Source: Quercus robur
Taxonomy: Eukaryota > Streptophyta > Magnoliopsida > Fagales > Fagaceae
Direction of reading: 5' to 3'
DNA: 64,000 bases
Assembly: GCF_932294415.1 (NCBI RefSeq)
Contig: NC_065536.1
Span: forward strand, 11,955,974-12,019,973
Below the pieces are notes generated by a model. The model was not told the origin of the DNA, did no database searches, and saw nothing but the letters and a program-made list of their open reading frames with translations. This document shows positions 1-11,052 of this stretch, piece by piece. Each line of letters begins with the position of its first letter. Position 1 is the stretch's first letter. The translations under genes and the position numbers were made by a program.

Positions 1-222
1 GTTGGTTTCCCCATAGGTTTGAGTCCGAGGACCATGCAATACCTTGGTTCTGTCCAAAACTCAGTTTTTAAGTAGTTGGTTTCCCCATAGGCTTGAGTCC
101 GAGGACCATGCAATACCTTGGTTCTGTCCAAAACTCAGTTTTTAAGTAGTTGGTTTCCCCATAAGTTTGAGTTTGAGGACCATGCAATACCTTGGTTCTG
201 TCCAAAACTTGATTTTTAAGTA
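1..222. repeat. Three tandem 74-bp repeats in a retroelement leader
   Basis: Three near-identical 74-bp units start at 1, 75 and 149. Each contains GGTTTCCCCATA and ends TTTTTAAGTA; the third unit has a few substitutions. They lie inside the LTR element whose LTR and PBS follow at 447-1187, so they are leader or internal repeats of that element. There are no unique spacers, so this is not a CRISPR-like array. Confidence 0.8.
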
Positions 223-446
223 GTTGGGGGAATTAACCCCTCGGCTATGGCGTGGGACCTTGGTTTAGGGGGATTAGCTCCTCGGCCAAGCCCCTAAAAC
301 CATCCACGCTGCTGACGCTATGAAGCGTAGCCCCTATCGAAGAAACGTAGCTCCTTGTGGAATTTTATGCTAGGACACTACAACCGGCTGTTGGAAATGA
401 TGGGGGAGTTGTCTCAACCCACCGCCTGTGCCAACACACAAGCCCT

Positions 447-464
447 TTCCCACAGACGGCGCCA
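447..464 (-). other. Primer-binding-site-like sequence of an LTR retroelement
   Basis: On the minus strand the sequence right after the LTR reads TGGCGCCGTCTGTGGGAA, 2 nt past the terminal CA. I recognise this as the kind of sequence that follows the 5' LTR in many plant Ty3-type elements. It sets the orientation: the element runs leftwards and out of the window. Confidence 0.55.
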
Positions 465-466
465 AT

Positions 467-1187
467 TGTAGGGACTCAATTCGTGACGACCCCAAGATAA
501 TATTGAGCTCATACGTAAAGAGGGCCCAAACAATATCATTTGTAGAGCGTGGGTTTGAAGGGCTAGGCCTTGGTCACTGGTCGGTGGATAACCATGGTAT
601 TCATACAATAGTAGGCCATGTTCGCTTCGTGGAGTCTTTCTCCTCAAAACGGTCTGGGAGGCTCTGGTTCCTGGCCTTTTTTCCCAGCCTCTTTCTTGGC
701 GCCTCAACCTTCACATTATATAGACCTTCACATTATATAGCCCTTCTTGGTTGATCCTAGCCATTCACTTGTTGATTAGGCAAGTGCCTACTTAAGTACC
801 CGTCCCATCAGTTGCCTCCCCTTGCTTTTTGTTAGTTGCGATGACCGAAGCCACCCTGTTCAGGCGTCTTTTCTCATTAATATGGTTAGGACGTTTACGG
901 GTGCATTTAATGCGGAGGGGACGTATTTACCTTGGACCAGTTCCACACAGTACCCCCACGTGGGTCTCATTCTACTCGTCTCTTCTTCAGGGGGCTCTTT
1001 GGGGGCAGCCTTCAACGAGATGTTGTTCTTCCCTTTAAAGTCTTGGAATGTCGAGGACAGGGTCATCCTCGGCTGTGCCCCCAGGCATTTCGGCCTTTCC
1101 CTATTCGTCCTCGGCAAATACCTTCCTCGGCACGGGCCCTGGGCCCTAGTAGAGCGTGGGCCGGATCATAAGTTCTCTGGCCCCACA
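467..1187 (-). mobile_element. 5' LTR of a Ty3/gypsy-like or LARD retroelement
   Basis: Read on the minus strand, this 721-bp segment starts TGTGGGGCC and ends GAGTCCCTACA, giving the usual TG...CA borders, and is followed by a PBS-like site. TATA-like ATTATATAG occurs twice around 715-740. The open frames inside it have no recognisable domain and are chance frames. The partner LTR must lie left of the window, so the borders are inferred from one copy only. Confidence 0.5.
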
Positions 1188-1257
1188 GTTCATAATTTAA
1201 AATTATAAAATATTACCATCGCACACCCTTAATGTGATGGTCACTCCACAAGTATAA

Positions 1258-1628
1258 TATGTTTGATACGCTATAATAACTCTTGTAATGGAATAGTTAT
1301 TCATGTATAATATCAATTCGGTCATTTTGTTGCATCTTTATTACATGAATTAGTTATTACATTGGAATAATTATTCTTTAAATTGAAGAGTAGCTATTCC
1401 TCTTTAAAATGGGATTTAATAGTTATTCTTTACTGCATATAATAGGTTTTAAAATTAATATATTTCCAAAAATATAAAGTTTTCTTATACGTCATCTTTT
1501 ACAAGCTTTCCATATGTAACAACCAAACTTATGAATAGTAATAGTTATTCCATTACAATGTCTTATATTCTCAGTAATAAAGATTACTATTCCTAATGTA
1601 ATTTATATTCAGTGTACCAAACGTACCC
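1258..1628. mobile_element. Tourist-like (PIF/Harbinger) MITE in the SINE
   Basis: This is a 371-bp AT-rich element flanked by the trinucleotide TAA (1255-1257 and 1629-1631), the 3-bp target duplication typical of Tourist elements. The ends are imperfect inverted repeats: the right end read inwards contains TACGTTTGGTACAC and the left end TATGTTTGATACG. There are also internal inverted copies of GGAATAGTTATTC. It has no coding capacity. Confidence 0.65.
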
Positions 1629-1644
1629 TAAGTGCTTGTGGGGT

Positions 1645-1654
1645 GTGGGGGGTA
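1645..1654 (+). repeat. Left 10-bp target-site duplication of the giant MULE
   Basis: GTGGGGGGTA is repeated exactly at 59040-59049. The two copies bracket terminal inverted repeats starting GAGGATTCTGG. Mutator-like elements make 8-11 bp duplications, commonly 9 or 10. Confidence 0.85.
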
Positions 1655-1895
1655 GAGGATTCTGGCCTTTTGCCCTTTCTGGGAAACATATTTGGCATAA
1701 TGCCCCTGTTTTGAAACTATATAGGGGCGTGCCCCTGTTTGGATACTCGATCTCCGTAAAGGCGAGTTACTTAAGTAACTCAATTATGAAGAAACCGAGT
1801 TGTGGGCAGGTTCTAGCCACGCTGGTGTTCCAGCGTGGCTTTTGGGGAATAAAATATTCCCGCGTTACTGTTTGGAACTCGTCAATGTGGAAAAT
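1655..1895 (+). repeat. Outer left terminal inverted repeat with promoter
   Basis: About 240 bp beginning GAGGATTCTGGCC, then CTTTTGCCCTTTCTGGG. It matches 58799-59039 inverted and 8427-8664 in direct orientation. From 1745 it carries ACTCG/CGAGT motifs, including an imperfect palindrome around TTACTTAAGTAA, and a TATA-like CTATATAGG near 1720. It doubles as the upstream region of the PMD gene copy, whose leader exon ends at 2219 before GTAATTTG. Confidence 0.85.
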
Positions 1896-2115
1896 GAGTT
1901 ATATGCGGAATATGAACCAGTTTTTAAATGTAACGTCTCTAAAACTGTTTGTCTTCCTTCCTCTGCAGTCTACAGTCTCTCTCCCTTCCTCAGTCCGATC
2001 AGTAGCCACCGCCAGTCTGTTCAGTAGCCATCGTCAGTAGCCACCGTCAGATTCTCCTGTTTCTACCCGCACCCAAACCAAACCGTTCAGTAGACCCTTT
2101 CCGAAGTTGAATCGA

Positions 2116-2146
2116 AACCCATACCCATACCCATACCCATACCCAC
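2116..2146. repeat. CCCATA microsatellite in the PMD leader exon
   Basis: Five or so tandem CCCATA units; the right arm has one more unit around 58545-58577. It lies in the untranslated leader exon of the PMD gene. The unit differs from the plant telomere repeat. Confidence 0.75.
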
Positions 2147-2219
2147 ACTTATTCAATCTCACCACAGCGGAGCTCAACCCAATCTGTCTTCGGAGTTAAA
2201 GGATTACAAACGTATTAAG

Positions 2220-4675
2220 GTAATTTGTAAATGCTGAGTTCAAATTTTAATTTTTTCCCTTTGCATGTAATCTGATTTGAGTGTGGCTTCCTAAGTTTTT
2301 CGCTGTTAGATTGTTGTCTATCTGTATTCATAATTATTGTTGCTGTTTTAGCTTTGTTGGGTTTGGTTTTGAAGTGGGTTTGGTTTTGAAGTGTTTTATA
2401 ACGCACATCTAGGGCAGAAATTCATGTAAAATACAGTTAGCATGACAACGGTGTTCATTGTTAGGGGAAATTGGTTTGTAATTCATATAGTTTGAAAGTG
2501 TATCAAATCAATCTCTATTTTTTCCAGAAATTATGTCACAAGTTATGTCATGATTTTGAATTAGGAAAAATTTCTTTTTAATTCAATGCTGAATGATGTT
2601 GAATTGAGAAGCTATTGGTTTTACAAGCTTCAAAGTTACTGGCTTTTACAAGCTTCCACTCTGTTTAGTTATTATTATAATAGATATAATGTGTGTATAA
2701 TGGATATGCATGCATATATCTACACACAGACCATGGACATCCTAAAACCTTAGCTGCCATTTACTCTGCTTACGGCTGTAACTGTGCCATATTGTTTTTA
2801 TTCAACATCAAAGTTTTGGTTTGTAATTTTTTTTTTTTCATGTCATTATCCTTGTAATATCATATGGGAACATATAAACTTACTTACCACATCAGTTGAA
2901 AGTCACTTACATTTTGTGTAAAGATGCATAATTGATTGTCTTAAGAGACTAGAATTGTCTTAGAAGTTTAAGTACTTTTATTTATTTATTTATTTTTTTT
3001 TGGTTATTAGTATTCCTAGCCTTTGTAAGAAAGGATTTAGAAGTAGCCTATATAATGAACATTCCAACTTTTTTCAATCGCAATTGCTATCTCGTACCTA
3101 AATGTGAGTGCTTAGGAAAGCCTACGTGTGATTGCCCAATGTTTTATCTTTGTTTATTTGATGTTCTTTTTATTGTTTAAATACCAAACAGTCATCAACA
3201 CAATCAATATGTTATCAAGAATCTAGTTTAGTGTTGAAATTCCTAAAAAGGCTACATCAAATTTGGTATTAAAGCCCGTTCAAGCTCTTGTCTTGTGTCA
3301 GATTAGCAGCTTCTGTGGGTTATGTTTGTTGACTAAGTACATCGAATTGTTATTATTATCATCTATTACATTTGGGGTTGAAAAGGGAAGTTAGTGGCCT
3401 TAGTGGCCTTTTAGGGTCACCCAATCCTTTCATAATAGGTTGGGTTAGGTTAGGGAGCATTGAGATTTGTGGTGGCTTTTGGGAATGGAAATAGTACATC
3501 CTCTAGGGTGCTTCTGACGGACCTAGGGCTTTGTTTATTTATTTATTTTTTTGGTGGTTTGACCTACTATACTTATTTCCCTAGGGTATTGATTTCCGTG
3601 TGTCGGAATTAATTTCTTGTTTCTGCAACACCTTCCTCCTCACAGTCACTTTTTGTTTCCAATAAAAATATAATTGACTTCTAAGAGAAAAAATAATCGA
3701 CTTCATAAAAACAAATGAAGGAAAAAAACCCAAAAGAGAAGAAAGCAAAGGTCTTGGACTGTTATGGTCACCAATTCAGTGTTCATTTGACACATAACTA
3801 TGCACACACCATCATTTGATGGTATAGGTCTCACAGTTGTTTAATCCATTTAATAAAGCTCAATATTAATTTGACTATTATTAGTTGCCTCCAAAGCTGT
3901 GCTTGTGAGTGAGATGTCCATTGCAGTAGAGTCTCTAATGGAACCTTTACCTATTTCCATGTTTGTCTCCCCCTTCTTTTGTTGAAAACACACCTCAGTA
4001 GCCACTAAGTTACAATGAACCCTTTTCAGTTCTTGCTTTATTAAATAAAATTTCTTTTAGAGTGTGATGTCAAGTACGGGAACAAGCAAAAGCAAAAGGA
4101 AGGAAGTTTACACTTCGATTAAAGAAGGGAAATTCTAGTACTGATGGGTGGCAGGGCTTGTTTAGGGGTAATTGGTAATTGGGTACCTTTTAATTTTAGA
4201 GCTATGTTTTAGTGTTCTAGAATGGTGTTTTTTGTGGTGCTTAATTGATTGTTTGGTTTGCATTATGCTTTGTTCATTTGTTGGTTTACTTTGTTTGATT
4301 TAGACATTGAATCTCAACTTGGTTGGTTGGTTAGGTTGCTTATACAATTTGCAACTATGTGTCTTTTATGTTTATGCCTTGCAGCCATGAACGTTAGGTT
4401 GTTTATATTTTAGTGTTTTACTTTAACTCTTCCTTGATATGATTAAATCGATTGAAAATTAGTGTATATAGATGCATGATGTATAATTCAGTTTAGCAAT
4501 TATATGTTTTCAATTTTCTGTGAAATCTCTCTTCCACTCTGTCTCTCTGTATTTGTTTCTGTGAGTTTGTTGTAGAACATTCAATTACTTGCCTGTGTTT
4601 ACTTGCAAAAGCCAAGCTTTTCTTCACTATTACTTGCCTGTGTTTACGTGTCTAACATGATTGCATGCGTGTCAG
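2220..4675 (+). other. Leader intron of the left PMD copy, no gene seen
   Basis: A GT donor follows the leader exon at 2220 and an AG acceptor (GTGTCAG) ends at 4675, 2 nt before the start codon. The interval is AT-rich with poly-T runs and no convincing coding. At 3575-3660 it retains the last codons of the WRKY ORF that is fuller in the right arm, in opposite orientation. The 1413-bp deletion point is 3660/3661. Confidence 0.6.
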
Positions 4676-4677
4676 AT

Positions 4678-6145
4678 ATGCAGCAAGTGGGAAATGTGGA
4701 TCCTGGACCGACGGTTGGTACACAGTTGACGCGGCAGCCGGTTCATCGATCCACGCTGCTTTGGGAGACGCCAGCCGGTCAGGTGTGTAGTTGTACTGAA
4801 CTTTGGACATGTCGAAATCATTTAATTTTATTTTTGTAGGGTTCTTTGATTCTTAGCAAATAGACGTTGGACATGGTAGAATGTTTTGGTTTACGCAGAA
4901 TTGTATTTAATCCAAAGAGAAAATGGCATGAAGCATAAATAATCAAGAACATTGTATGGAGCAGAAATGTTCAAAGTCAGTACATGTCATTTAGAAGCCA
5001 TAGTAATCAATAAAAAATTGAATCCTCTACTATTCTTTTTTCCAAACATGCACACACAATTACGCGTGGCTACACATAAGACAACTAACGACCTTGATTC
5101 CTAATTCCCTACTCCATTTGACATAGTGAGGCACTTTGTTCATTCATTTCAAAACATGATGGCCATCACCTTAGTGCTAATTTTAAACAATGTCATTGAT
5201 GTTGAAATTGATCCTATCTGCTATTGAGGTAGAGTGAATAAGCAATTAACATTGTAACTACGTTTTGCAAAATGTTCGGGATTAACTAGTTAGCCTACTG
5301 TTTCTTGCATATTATTATTATGTAGCATTGTTATAGTTATTTCGTGTGCACTATCCTAAGACAATGCTCTTTCGTGTGCAGGTAGTGCCAGGCGTCCTAA
5401 ACTGCAGACGCCGAAGTTGCAAGTTACCCGAGCATGGGCTTGACCCACGGATTGCTCGGTACATAACTGAGGCGGGTTTTGAAGGGTTATTCAAGGTCCC
5501 AAACTTGGAAGTGGATCATGCGTTGATCACAGCACTAGTTGAGCGTTGGCGTCCGGAGATGCACACATTCCACCTACCGCATGGAGAGATGAGCATCACC
5601 TTACAAGATATTGAGGTGATGCTAGGGGTTCCTGTTGATGGGTTGCCAATTACTGGGGCTGTGAAGATGGATTGGCCTACGTTGTGTCTTGAGTTATTGG
5701 GTCATCGTCCACCAGACCCGATACCGCATCCCCATGAGAACACCTCTATCCTTGCTGGGGCGAGGCTCAGATTCACGTGGCTGGATGCACTATTTAGTGG
5801 GCCCCTAGCTGCGGATGCTACTGATGAGGTAGTGCAGCAACATGCGCGCTATCACATACTCGATCGGTTGGGGACGATTTTGTGTATGGATAAGTCAGCA
5901 GACCGGGTGTCGGTGCTGCCTCTACAGTTCCTAAACCCAATCAGCAACGCGAAGAGGTACAGTTGGGGTAGTGGGGCATTAGCCTGGTTGTACAGGCACT
6001 TATGCAAGGCATCGGAGTCGAAGGCGAAGCAGATTGGTGGAGCAGTGATGTTGGTGCAGCTGTGGGCGTATTCGAGGTTCCCATTGATATGCCCTGTTAT
6101 GAGGTTGCCACTACCGCCAGTGGAGGCAGGTCCCCTTGCCAATCG
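4678..6145 (+). pseudogene. Truncated plant-mobile-domain (PMD) gene copy, exons 1-2
   Basis: Exon 1 (4678-4782, 35 codons) holds the family hallmark DPGP...LTRQ...HRS.LWE. Exon 2 (5382-6145) begins after GTGTGCAG and encodes the PMD core (LDPRIARYITEAGFEGLF, then DHALITALVERWRP, THTFHLPHGEM-like and TLQDIEVMLGVPV motifs), ending at donor GTATGT. I chose the start at 4678 because a splice acceptor lies 2 nt upstream; an in-frame ATG at 4657 would be in the intron. PMD proteins (MAIN/MAIL family) act in gene and TE silencing as host genes, and related TE-borne versions occur in MULEs and Ty3 elements. This copy has no stop in exon 2, unlike the right-arm copy, but exons 3-7 are missing because the arm ends at 8432. 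Confidence 0.85.
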
Positions 6146-6502
6146 GTATGTTATTTGAGTAGTTTGATACAATTGTCAAGTACTATTATTTTTTTTCAAT
6201 AAATGTTTGGTATGATTTGTGGTGCCTACGTATATTTGTAAGACTGTGTTGCTTCTATGATTAAAGCATGCTACTTTGCGAAAGACAAATTTCTTCACCT
6301 TATGTCAATCATTATATTTGCATTATTATTATTTTGGTTAGTCTGATTCCAATTTAAATTCCAATATCTTACTACGTTTAGTTAATATTAGAAATGCTAA
6401 AATGTATTGGCAATGCTAAAGCATAGTTGTTTTGGCCAATGTCCTTTTCTGCCTGGTAGTAGTTCTGAATTTGCAAGATAATTAGGGCCATAACCTAGCC
6501 AA

Positions 6503-6604
6503 GAGCCTTGTAGTTTAATTGGCACCTCCTAGTGTTTCCGACGTAGACATCCAGGGTTCAAATCCCCCACTCCAACTATGAAATTATCAAAAAATAAAAA
6601 ATAG
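6503..6604 (+). mobile_element. tRNA-derived SINE in the PMD intron (left arm)
   Basis: An A-box-like TAGTTTAATTGG and a B-box GGTTCAAATCC are followed by an A-rich tail. The insert is flanked by imperfect direct repeats AGGGCCATAAC(C/T)TA at about 6484-6497 and 6610-6623. The matching copy in the right arm is at 52661-52759, so it inserted before the arms were duplicated. Confidence 0.7.
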
Positions 6605-8426
6605 AATCAGGGCCATAACTTAACTTTACCCTATGCTTAACTATTTTTATATGGTAAGACGAATAAGTATATATTACATGTATATCACACCTCTAATACA
6701 GAAGAAGATAGAAGAGATTAAATCATATACTTTCAACAAATTCCTAAGTCAAGAATCTCTCTATGTCTAGATCTTTCTAATTTTTAGTAAAATAAGTGGT
6801 GGAAACCCATAATGATGGTTGGATATCATAGATAACCTTGGGTTTTCACTTCTCAGATGGTTTGGGTTTAATATTCCTCCTTCAAATTTCAATCTAATGT
6901 ATTTTTGATAATTGTGTTTAGAAATGAAGTATTGGTTTTTTGGTTTTCAAAAATCATTCATCATAGAATATACATAAATTGATATATGAGATGTACATGA
7001 GTCAAGAGCTCCTTGGCACTAATTGTAGGACTTGGCTAACCAATATGCATCACGGTGGGTTAGTAAGAGTTTAGAAATTAATTTAAATCCTCTTAGCATT
7101 TCCATCGATGATTGTTATTCTTGGAATTCCTTTATCTCAGTCTCTAGATTGGGTGGTAGAATATTTTTCTGCCGTATGTCATTGTTGTTTAGTCTAAAGG
7201 TTAAAGACCTCATGAATTATTTGGTATCACTTTTGATGTGTAGCATAAACATTTTATGTGGATTGGTAGTTGCATACATTGCCAAGTAAATGGTTATGAA
7301 GGTAATGGAAGTTTTGGTAACTTTGATTTTTTTTTTTTTTTTGGGTTGATGGTAACTTTGATATGTTAATGAAGCTATAGGCCTGTTTCAAATCAAAATT
7401 GCCTCTATTAGCTTAGGGACTGGCCTCTTGTCCTAAAAGGGTCCATGGTCATGAGATGCTTACTAATGCCATAGGTTCAATCTGCCTTTTGTAGCTTCTA
7501 ATGCAGCATTTGAGGAGACAACTGCAAATAGATTTTAAACTTTGGTAGAATGAATTCAGTCCAAATAAATTTTTTTGACTACATTCTTTTGAGAAATAAA
7601 TTTTAGTATCATGCTAAAACTCTTACTAGAAAGTAATTATACTAAATGAAATTATGTACGGTTATGTCATTGGAGAATTTATATTTTGTCAATAAATAAT
7701 ATAAAATAGTATTCAATGTGACAATTTCTCCAATTTCTCTATAATGATCCACAATTTCTATAATTGCTCTACTACCCGGTGAAGGACAAATACCAGACCA
7801 ACCCCAACCAAATTATCCAAATCCCAACTTTATCCACCACCGTGAACGACCCATATTCCCTAATCACAAGTTGGTTTTGTGATTGTGGGGTTCCATTGTC
7901 GAATCAAAATGTTACAAACGAAAAGGGTAAAGAAAATTCAAGAAATTGAAGATACATTCACATGGAGTTAGTCACCATTTCTATCTAGTTTCCAATATGC
8001 TGTCTTCTGTCCAAAGCTGAACCCATTGAGAATACAGTAAATCAAATAGGGCAGGGAGACAATAATTCCCAATCCTGCAATTGCCTAACATAGATAGGGT
8101 ACTAATGCACTACTTTACCCCTAACATCCAAATAATCACTAACCCTAGCATGTTTGTTAGCTGCAATTTGGAAAGGATCATAAACTAACGTAAACTAACC
8201 AATTAAAAGACTTGTTCCCACACCATGCATCAAGCCATATACCCTCACCATCATGCCATCCCCAATTTGAAATCTAATAAATTTATAGGACTCCCAAAAC
8301 CTGCTCTTATTCCTTTCCACAGTCCCACTCCGTGTGGAAATTCTACTCCGTCTATAGTCCACTGGGAATCTTGCTCATATTTAATTCTCAGAAGGCATCT
8401 CCACAATTGGTCATTTCCCTGAGTTC
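6605..8426. other. PMD intron remnant, no gene seen
   Basis: AT-rich sequence shared with the right arm to 8432. Short open frames at 7032-7289, 7764-7949 and 8225-8422 are mirrored in the right arm but lie in an intron, have no domain and no splice support. I read them as chance frames. The segment includes a poly-T run near 7328. Confidence 0.6.
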
Positions 8427-8664
8427 ATTCTGGTCCTTTGCCCTTTCTGGGAAACATATTTGGCATAATGCCCCTGTTTCGAAACTATATAGGGGCGTGC
8501 CCCTGTTTGGATACTCGATCTCCGTAACGGCGAGTTACTTAAGTAACTCGATTATGAAGAAACCGAGTTGTGGGCAGGTTCTTGCCACGTTGGTGTTCCA
8601 GCTTGGCTTTTGGGCAATAAAATATTCCAGCGTTACTGTTTGGAACTCGTCAATGCGGAAAACG
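8427..8664 (+). repeat. Inner copy of the MULE terminal repeat
   Basis: It is about 95% identical by eye to the outer terminal repeats (TTTGCCCTTTCTGGG, GGGGCGTGCCCC, the ACTCG palindrome TTACTTAAGTAA). It begins exactly where homology between the two arms stops. The junction shares ATTCTG with both the arm intron (GAGTTCATTCTG) and the terminal repeat (GAGGATTCTGG), a 6-bp microhomology. It is probably the original left end of a smaller element, 8427-59039. Confidence 0.85.
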
Positions 8665-8845
8665 AGTACTTAAAACCCGAATAACCGATAATCGAGTTAT
8701 TCGTTTTACTCGGTTCTCATATAACCGAGTTTTATGCTATTCTGACACCATTTCACATCAGTTGTTCACACGTGAAGCTGAACCCGATTAATAGGAAATC
8801 GAGTTATTAATAGTACTCGGTTCTTTTATAATCGAGTTCTTCTGC
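8505..8845 (+). promoter_or_regulatory. ACTCG/CGAGT array 2, upstream of the first coiled-coil gene
   Basis: I count about 12 copies of the 5-mer ACTCG or CGAGT in 335 bp, with near-palindromic pairs such as CGAGTTACTTAAGTAACTCG. A probable leader exon follows and ends at 8934 (TCAG before GTTTAC). Function as a regulatory or transposase-binding array is inferred. Confidence 0.6.
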
Positions 8846-9336
8846 TATATGCACTTCTCCTCATCATTTTCAGATATTCTCCTCATTCTAAGAATTTTCG
8901 GTCAGGGGCACGCGTTTTCTCTCCATCATCTCAGGTTTACCTAACTCATTCTCTTCTTTGAAATACATTGAGAATTTTATTATTGTGTTGGTAAACATAG
9001 TTGTAGATATTATAAAAATTTATCAATCATAATGTATGTTTTTTGTTAGAGTATAATTTTCATTTAATAATTTGTATTACTTATGCTTTGGTATTTTCTT
9101 GAATGAGTGTTATGTGTATTTTCTTGAATGGTATTTTAGAGGTATATTAGTTGTTTGGTGTTGTTTGATGTTACAAGAAACGTACAATAAGCTATAGAAA
9201 TGGTGATAAATGTTATGTGTGTACATTGGGTTATATTGCGTGTTATGTGTGTAATGCTTATGGTAAAATTTGAGTGTTAGTATTTAATTTTTAGCATGTA
9301 ATAGTACACAAATTGATGAATGTCTTTGTCATGTAC

Positions 9337-10151
9337 CGGAGGCGGAGGGTGGGGGGGGGGGGGGGGGGAGGAGAGGGGGCAAGTGCCCCCCTTGACTTGT
9401 CCAAAAATATTCCATATGTACTACTATTAGGGAATATTTAGAATGCTTTACCCTCCTTGATGCAGAAAATAAACACAAATCAGGAAAAACGCTTCCTGGC
9501 CCTGCTGAAATAGAGGCAAAATGACAAGCTTACCTAAGTCAATGACACCGTGTAAGGAAAAAAAATAGGAAACAAGGAAAAAGTTTCGTGACAGAAGCAA
9601 AAATAATTAGAAGAATTTCCGTTAGGCACAATAACACACACCAAGAGCTTTAACTTGTTAGCTGTTAGCTTTTAATTATCATGCACTTAAGCCTAGCATA
9701 ATAATAATGCATTGTAGTGTCTTTCTTATGTCAATCGATAGTCCTATATTGTACACAAATTTTTTTTTTTTTGTTTTTTGGTCCTCAATTTGTTGACATT
9801 TCAGTTTTAAATTGTGGGTTTATGCTATGAACTAAAATTTTAATTAGTTTGTAAAATAAAAAGAAAGTCGAACTTTTCCTATAGTTTCAAAAACAATCAA
9901 GAAAAGATAGTGAGATGTGTATACAACTTTGCAAGTAAATTGCTATATTTTAAATATTTTTAAAATTTATTTATTTCCACAATTTATTTTATAGTATTAA
10001 CTTAAATGTGTAAATATAGTTTACATAGTTTTTGTATGACACTTATAGGTGTTTTTATAATTTTTTTGAATATATATATATAATTTTTTTTTTTGTTAAT
10101 ATTGACTTCTAAGCTTGCCCCCCCTGAATTGAAATCCTACCTCCGCCACTG
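9337..10151. mobile_element. Non-autonomous hAT element with a long G run
   Basis: An 8-bp direct repeat TCATGTAC (9329-9336, 10152-10159) flanks termini CGGAGGCGGAGG and, read inwards from the right, CAGTGGCGGAGG. The second is a classic hAT end. The 815-bp interior is AT-rich without coding and has about 20 consecutive G near the left end plus GGGGGCAAG motifs near both ends. It sits in the leader intron of the gene starting at 10243. Confidence 0.75.
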
Positions 10152-10242
10152 TCATGTACCATCTTATGCAGCATTACATTATTTACCAACAATTGATGCA
10201 CACTATTAACTTGATCAGTTGATGTTATTGTATTCAGTGTCA

Positions 10243-10692
10243 ATGTCTGGTTCTGGCAACCCACAACTCTATAGGCCTCACGATGTGTTCACTGCTATGG
10301 GTCGTTGCTGGGTATTGGAAGATGAGTTTAGCTATCCAATCAATCCAAATCTGCGAAATAGTGCTTATGTTCACAATAGCATGAGACAGGAGTGGGATTG
10401 GTTATTTCGTGAACAACAAATGTTTTATGATGAGTTGACTGGTTTTAAGTTGCCAGTGCCTCGGCGACTTGCATCGCAGATGCCTAGAGACTCGATTAAC
10501 GAACTTCGTAAAGCATTGAACCGCATAAGAGAAGAAAATAATCGAATGAAGATACGTCTTAATCGATATCGGACCCAAGTCGAGATTCGAGAGTCAGTGG
10601 AGGGAGGGTGGTATGAGCACGCACAATTCATGCAATCACTTCTTGCTGATCCCATTTATCAGTCAGACGTGGAGATGTCAGATGAAGACTAA
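10243..10692 (+). CDS. Small acidic coiled-coil protein, MULE accessory paralogue 1
   Basis: 149 codons; the start follows a splice acceptor (ATTCAG at 10232-10237) by 5 nt, and two upstream ATGs lie in the intron. I do not recognise a named domain. The centre has W...L...Q..FYDELTGF.LPVPRR, then a helical L..AL.RI.EENNRM..RLNRYR stretch with coiled-coil character, and an acidic tail ending EMSDED. Two other ORFs nearby (minus strand, starts 11433 and 14071) share the W-x-L, G-x-x-VP/AP, PR and ENN-x-M landmarks. The array at 8505-8845 and a leader exon lie upstream. It could be an accessory transposition or anti-silencing protein like MURB or VANC, but that is only analogy. Confidence 0.7.
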   Translation: MSGSGNPQLYRPHDVFTAMGRCWVLEDEFSYPINPNLRNSAYVHNSMRQEWDWLFREQQMFYDELTGFKLPVPRRLASQMPRDSINELRKALNRIREENNRMKIRLNRYRTQVEIRESVEGGWYEHAQFMQSLLADPIYQSDVEMSDED

Positions 10693-11052
10693 TCGTGTCG
10701 TGGTGTAATTAGACTTTGTTATTTAACTATTTTTGTTAACTATGTTTTAAATGTATGTGGGTCACTATTGTTGCATTTGTACTATGTAAACCTTATTATT
10801 GATTGTGAGGACCATGCACATTATTCGTAATCTAGTTTATTCCCACAGAACGCATAAAAGTCAAATATTCCCACACATGATTGATGTTTTTCAATAAGCA
10901 CCTAGAACATAACAATAAGCACCTACAACATAACACAGAAAACTTAAAGTAACTTACACGATGTCACCAATATGCATGCATTGCATATTGAACACTAATG
11001 CTACTAACATTATTGACTTAACCTAGACATAACACACATACCACATAGGCAT

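Larger units (their letters stand above)
1222..1654 (+). mobile_element. Left part of a tRNA-type SINE, split by a MITE and by the giant MULE
   Basis: The head (to 1257) contains GTGATGGTCACTCCACAAG, an A-box-like block. A second piece with GTGCTTGTGGGGTG follows at 1632-1654, and the remainder with a B-box-like GATTCAAGTCTCC lies at 59050 onward. A related fragment occurs at 48350-48400. The three pieces are colinear once the Tourist MITE (1258-1628) and the 57-kb element are removed, so the SINE is the oldest layer here. Confidence 0.65.
1655..8432 (+). repeat. Left inverted arm of the giant MULE
   Basis: This arm is colinear, in inverse orientation, with 50830-59039: terminal repeat, leader exon, leader intron, PMD exons 1-2 and part of the next intron all match with few substitutions. 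It is shorter than the right arm mainly because of one 1413-bp deletion at 3660/3661 that removed a WRKY-domain segment. It ends inside PMD intron 2, directly against another copy of the terminal repeat (8427 onward). Confidence 0.9.

Noticed and set aside
1..222. CRISPR-like repeats
   Set aside because: Contiguous 74-bp tandem units without spacers, inside a retroelement leader in a eukaryotic genome.
2116..2146. Interstitial telomere repeat
   Set aside because: The unit is CCCATA, not the plant telomere unit CCCTAAA, and it lies in a leader exon.
4603..4839. Continuous 78-codon ORF as a separate gene
   Set aside because: It is PMD exon 1 read through both splice sites; the part before 4676 and after 4782 is intron.
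6503..6604. tRNA gene
   Set aside because: A- and B-box-like motifs are present but there is no cloverleaf, it has an A-rich tail and direct repeats, and the same insert is present in both arms. It is a SINE.
7032..7949. Small ORFs conserved between the arms as genes
   Set aside because: They match only because the arms are duplicates. They lie in an intron, carry no domain, and have no splice or start support.
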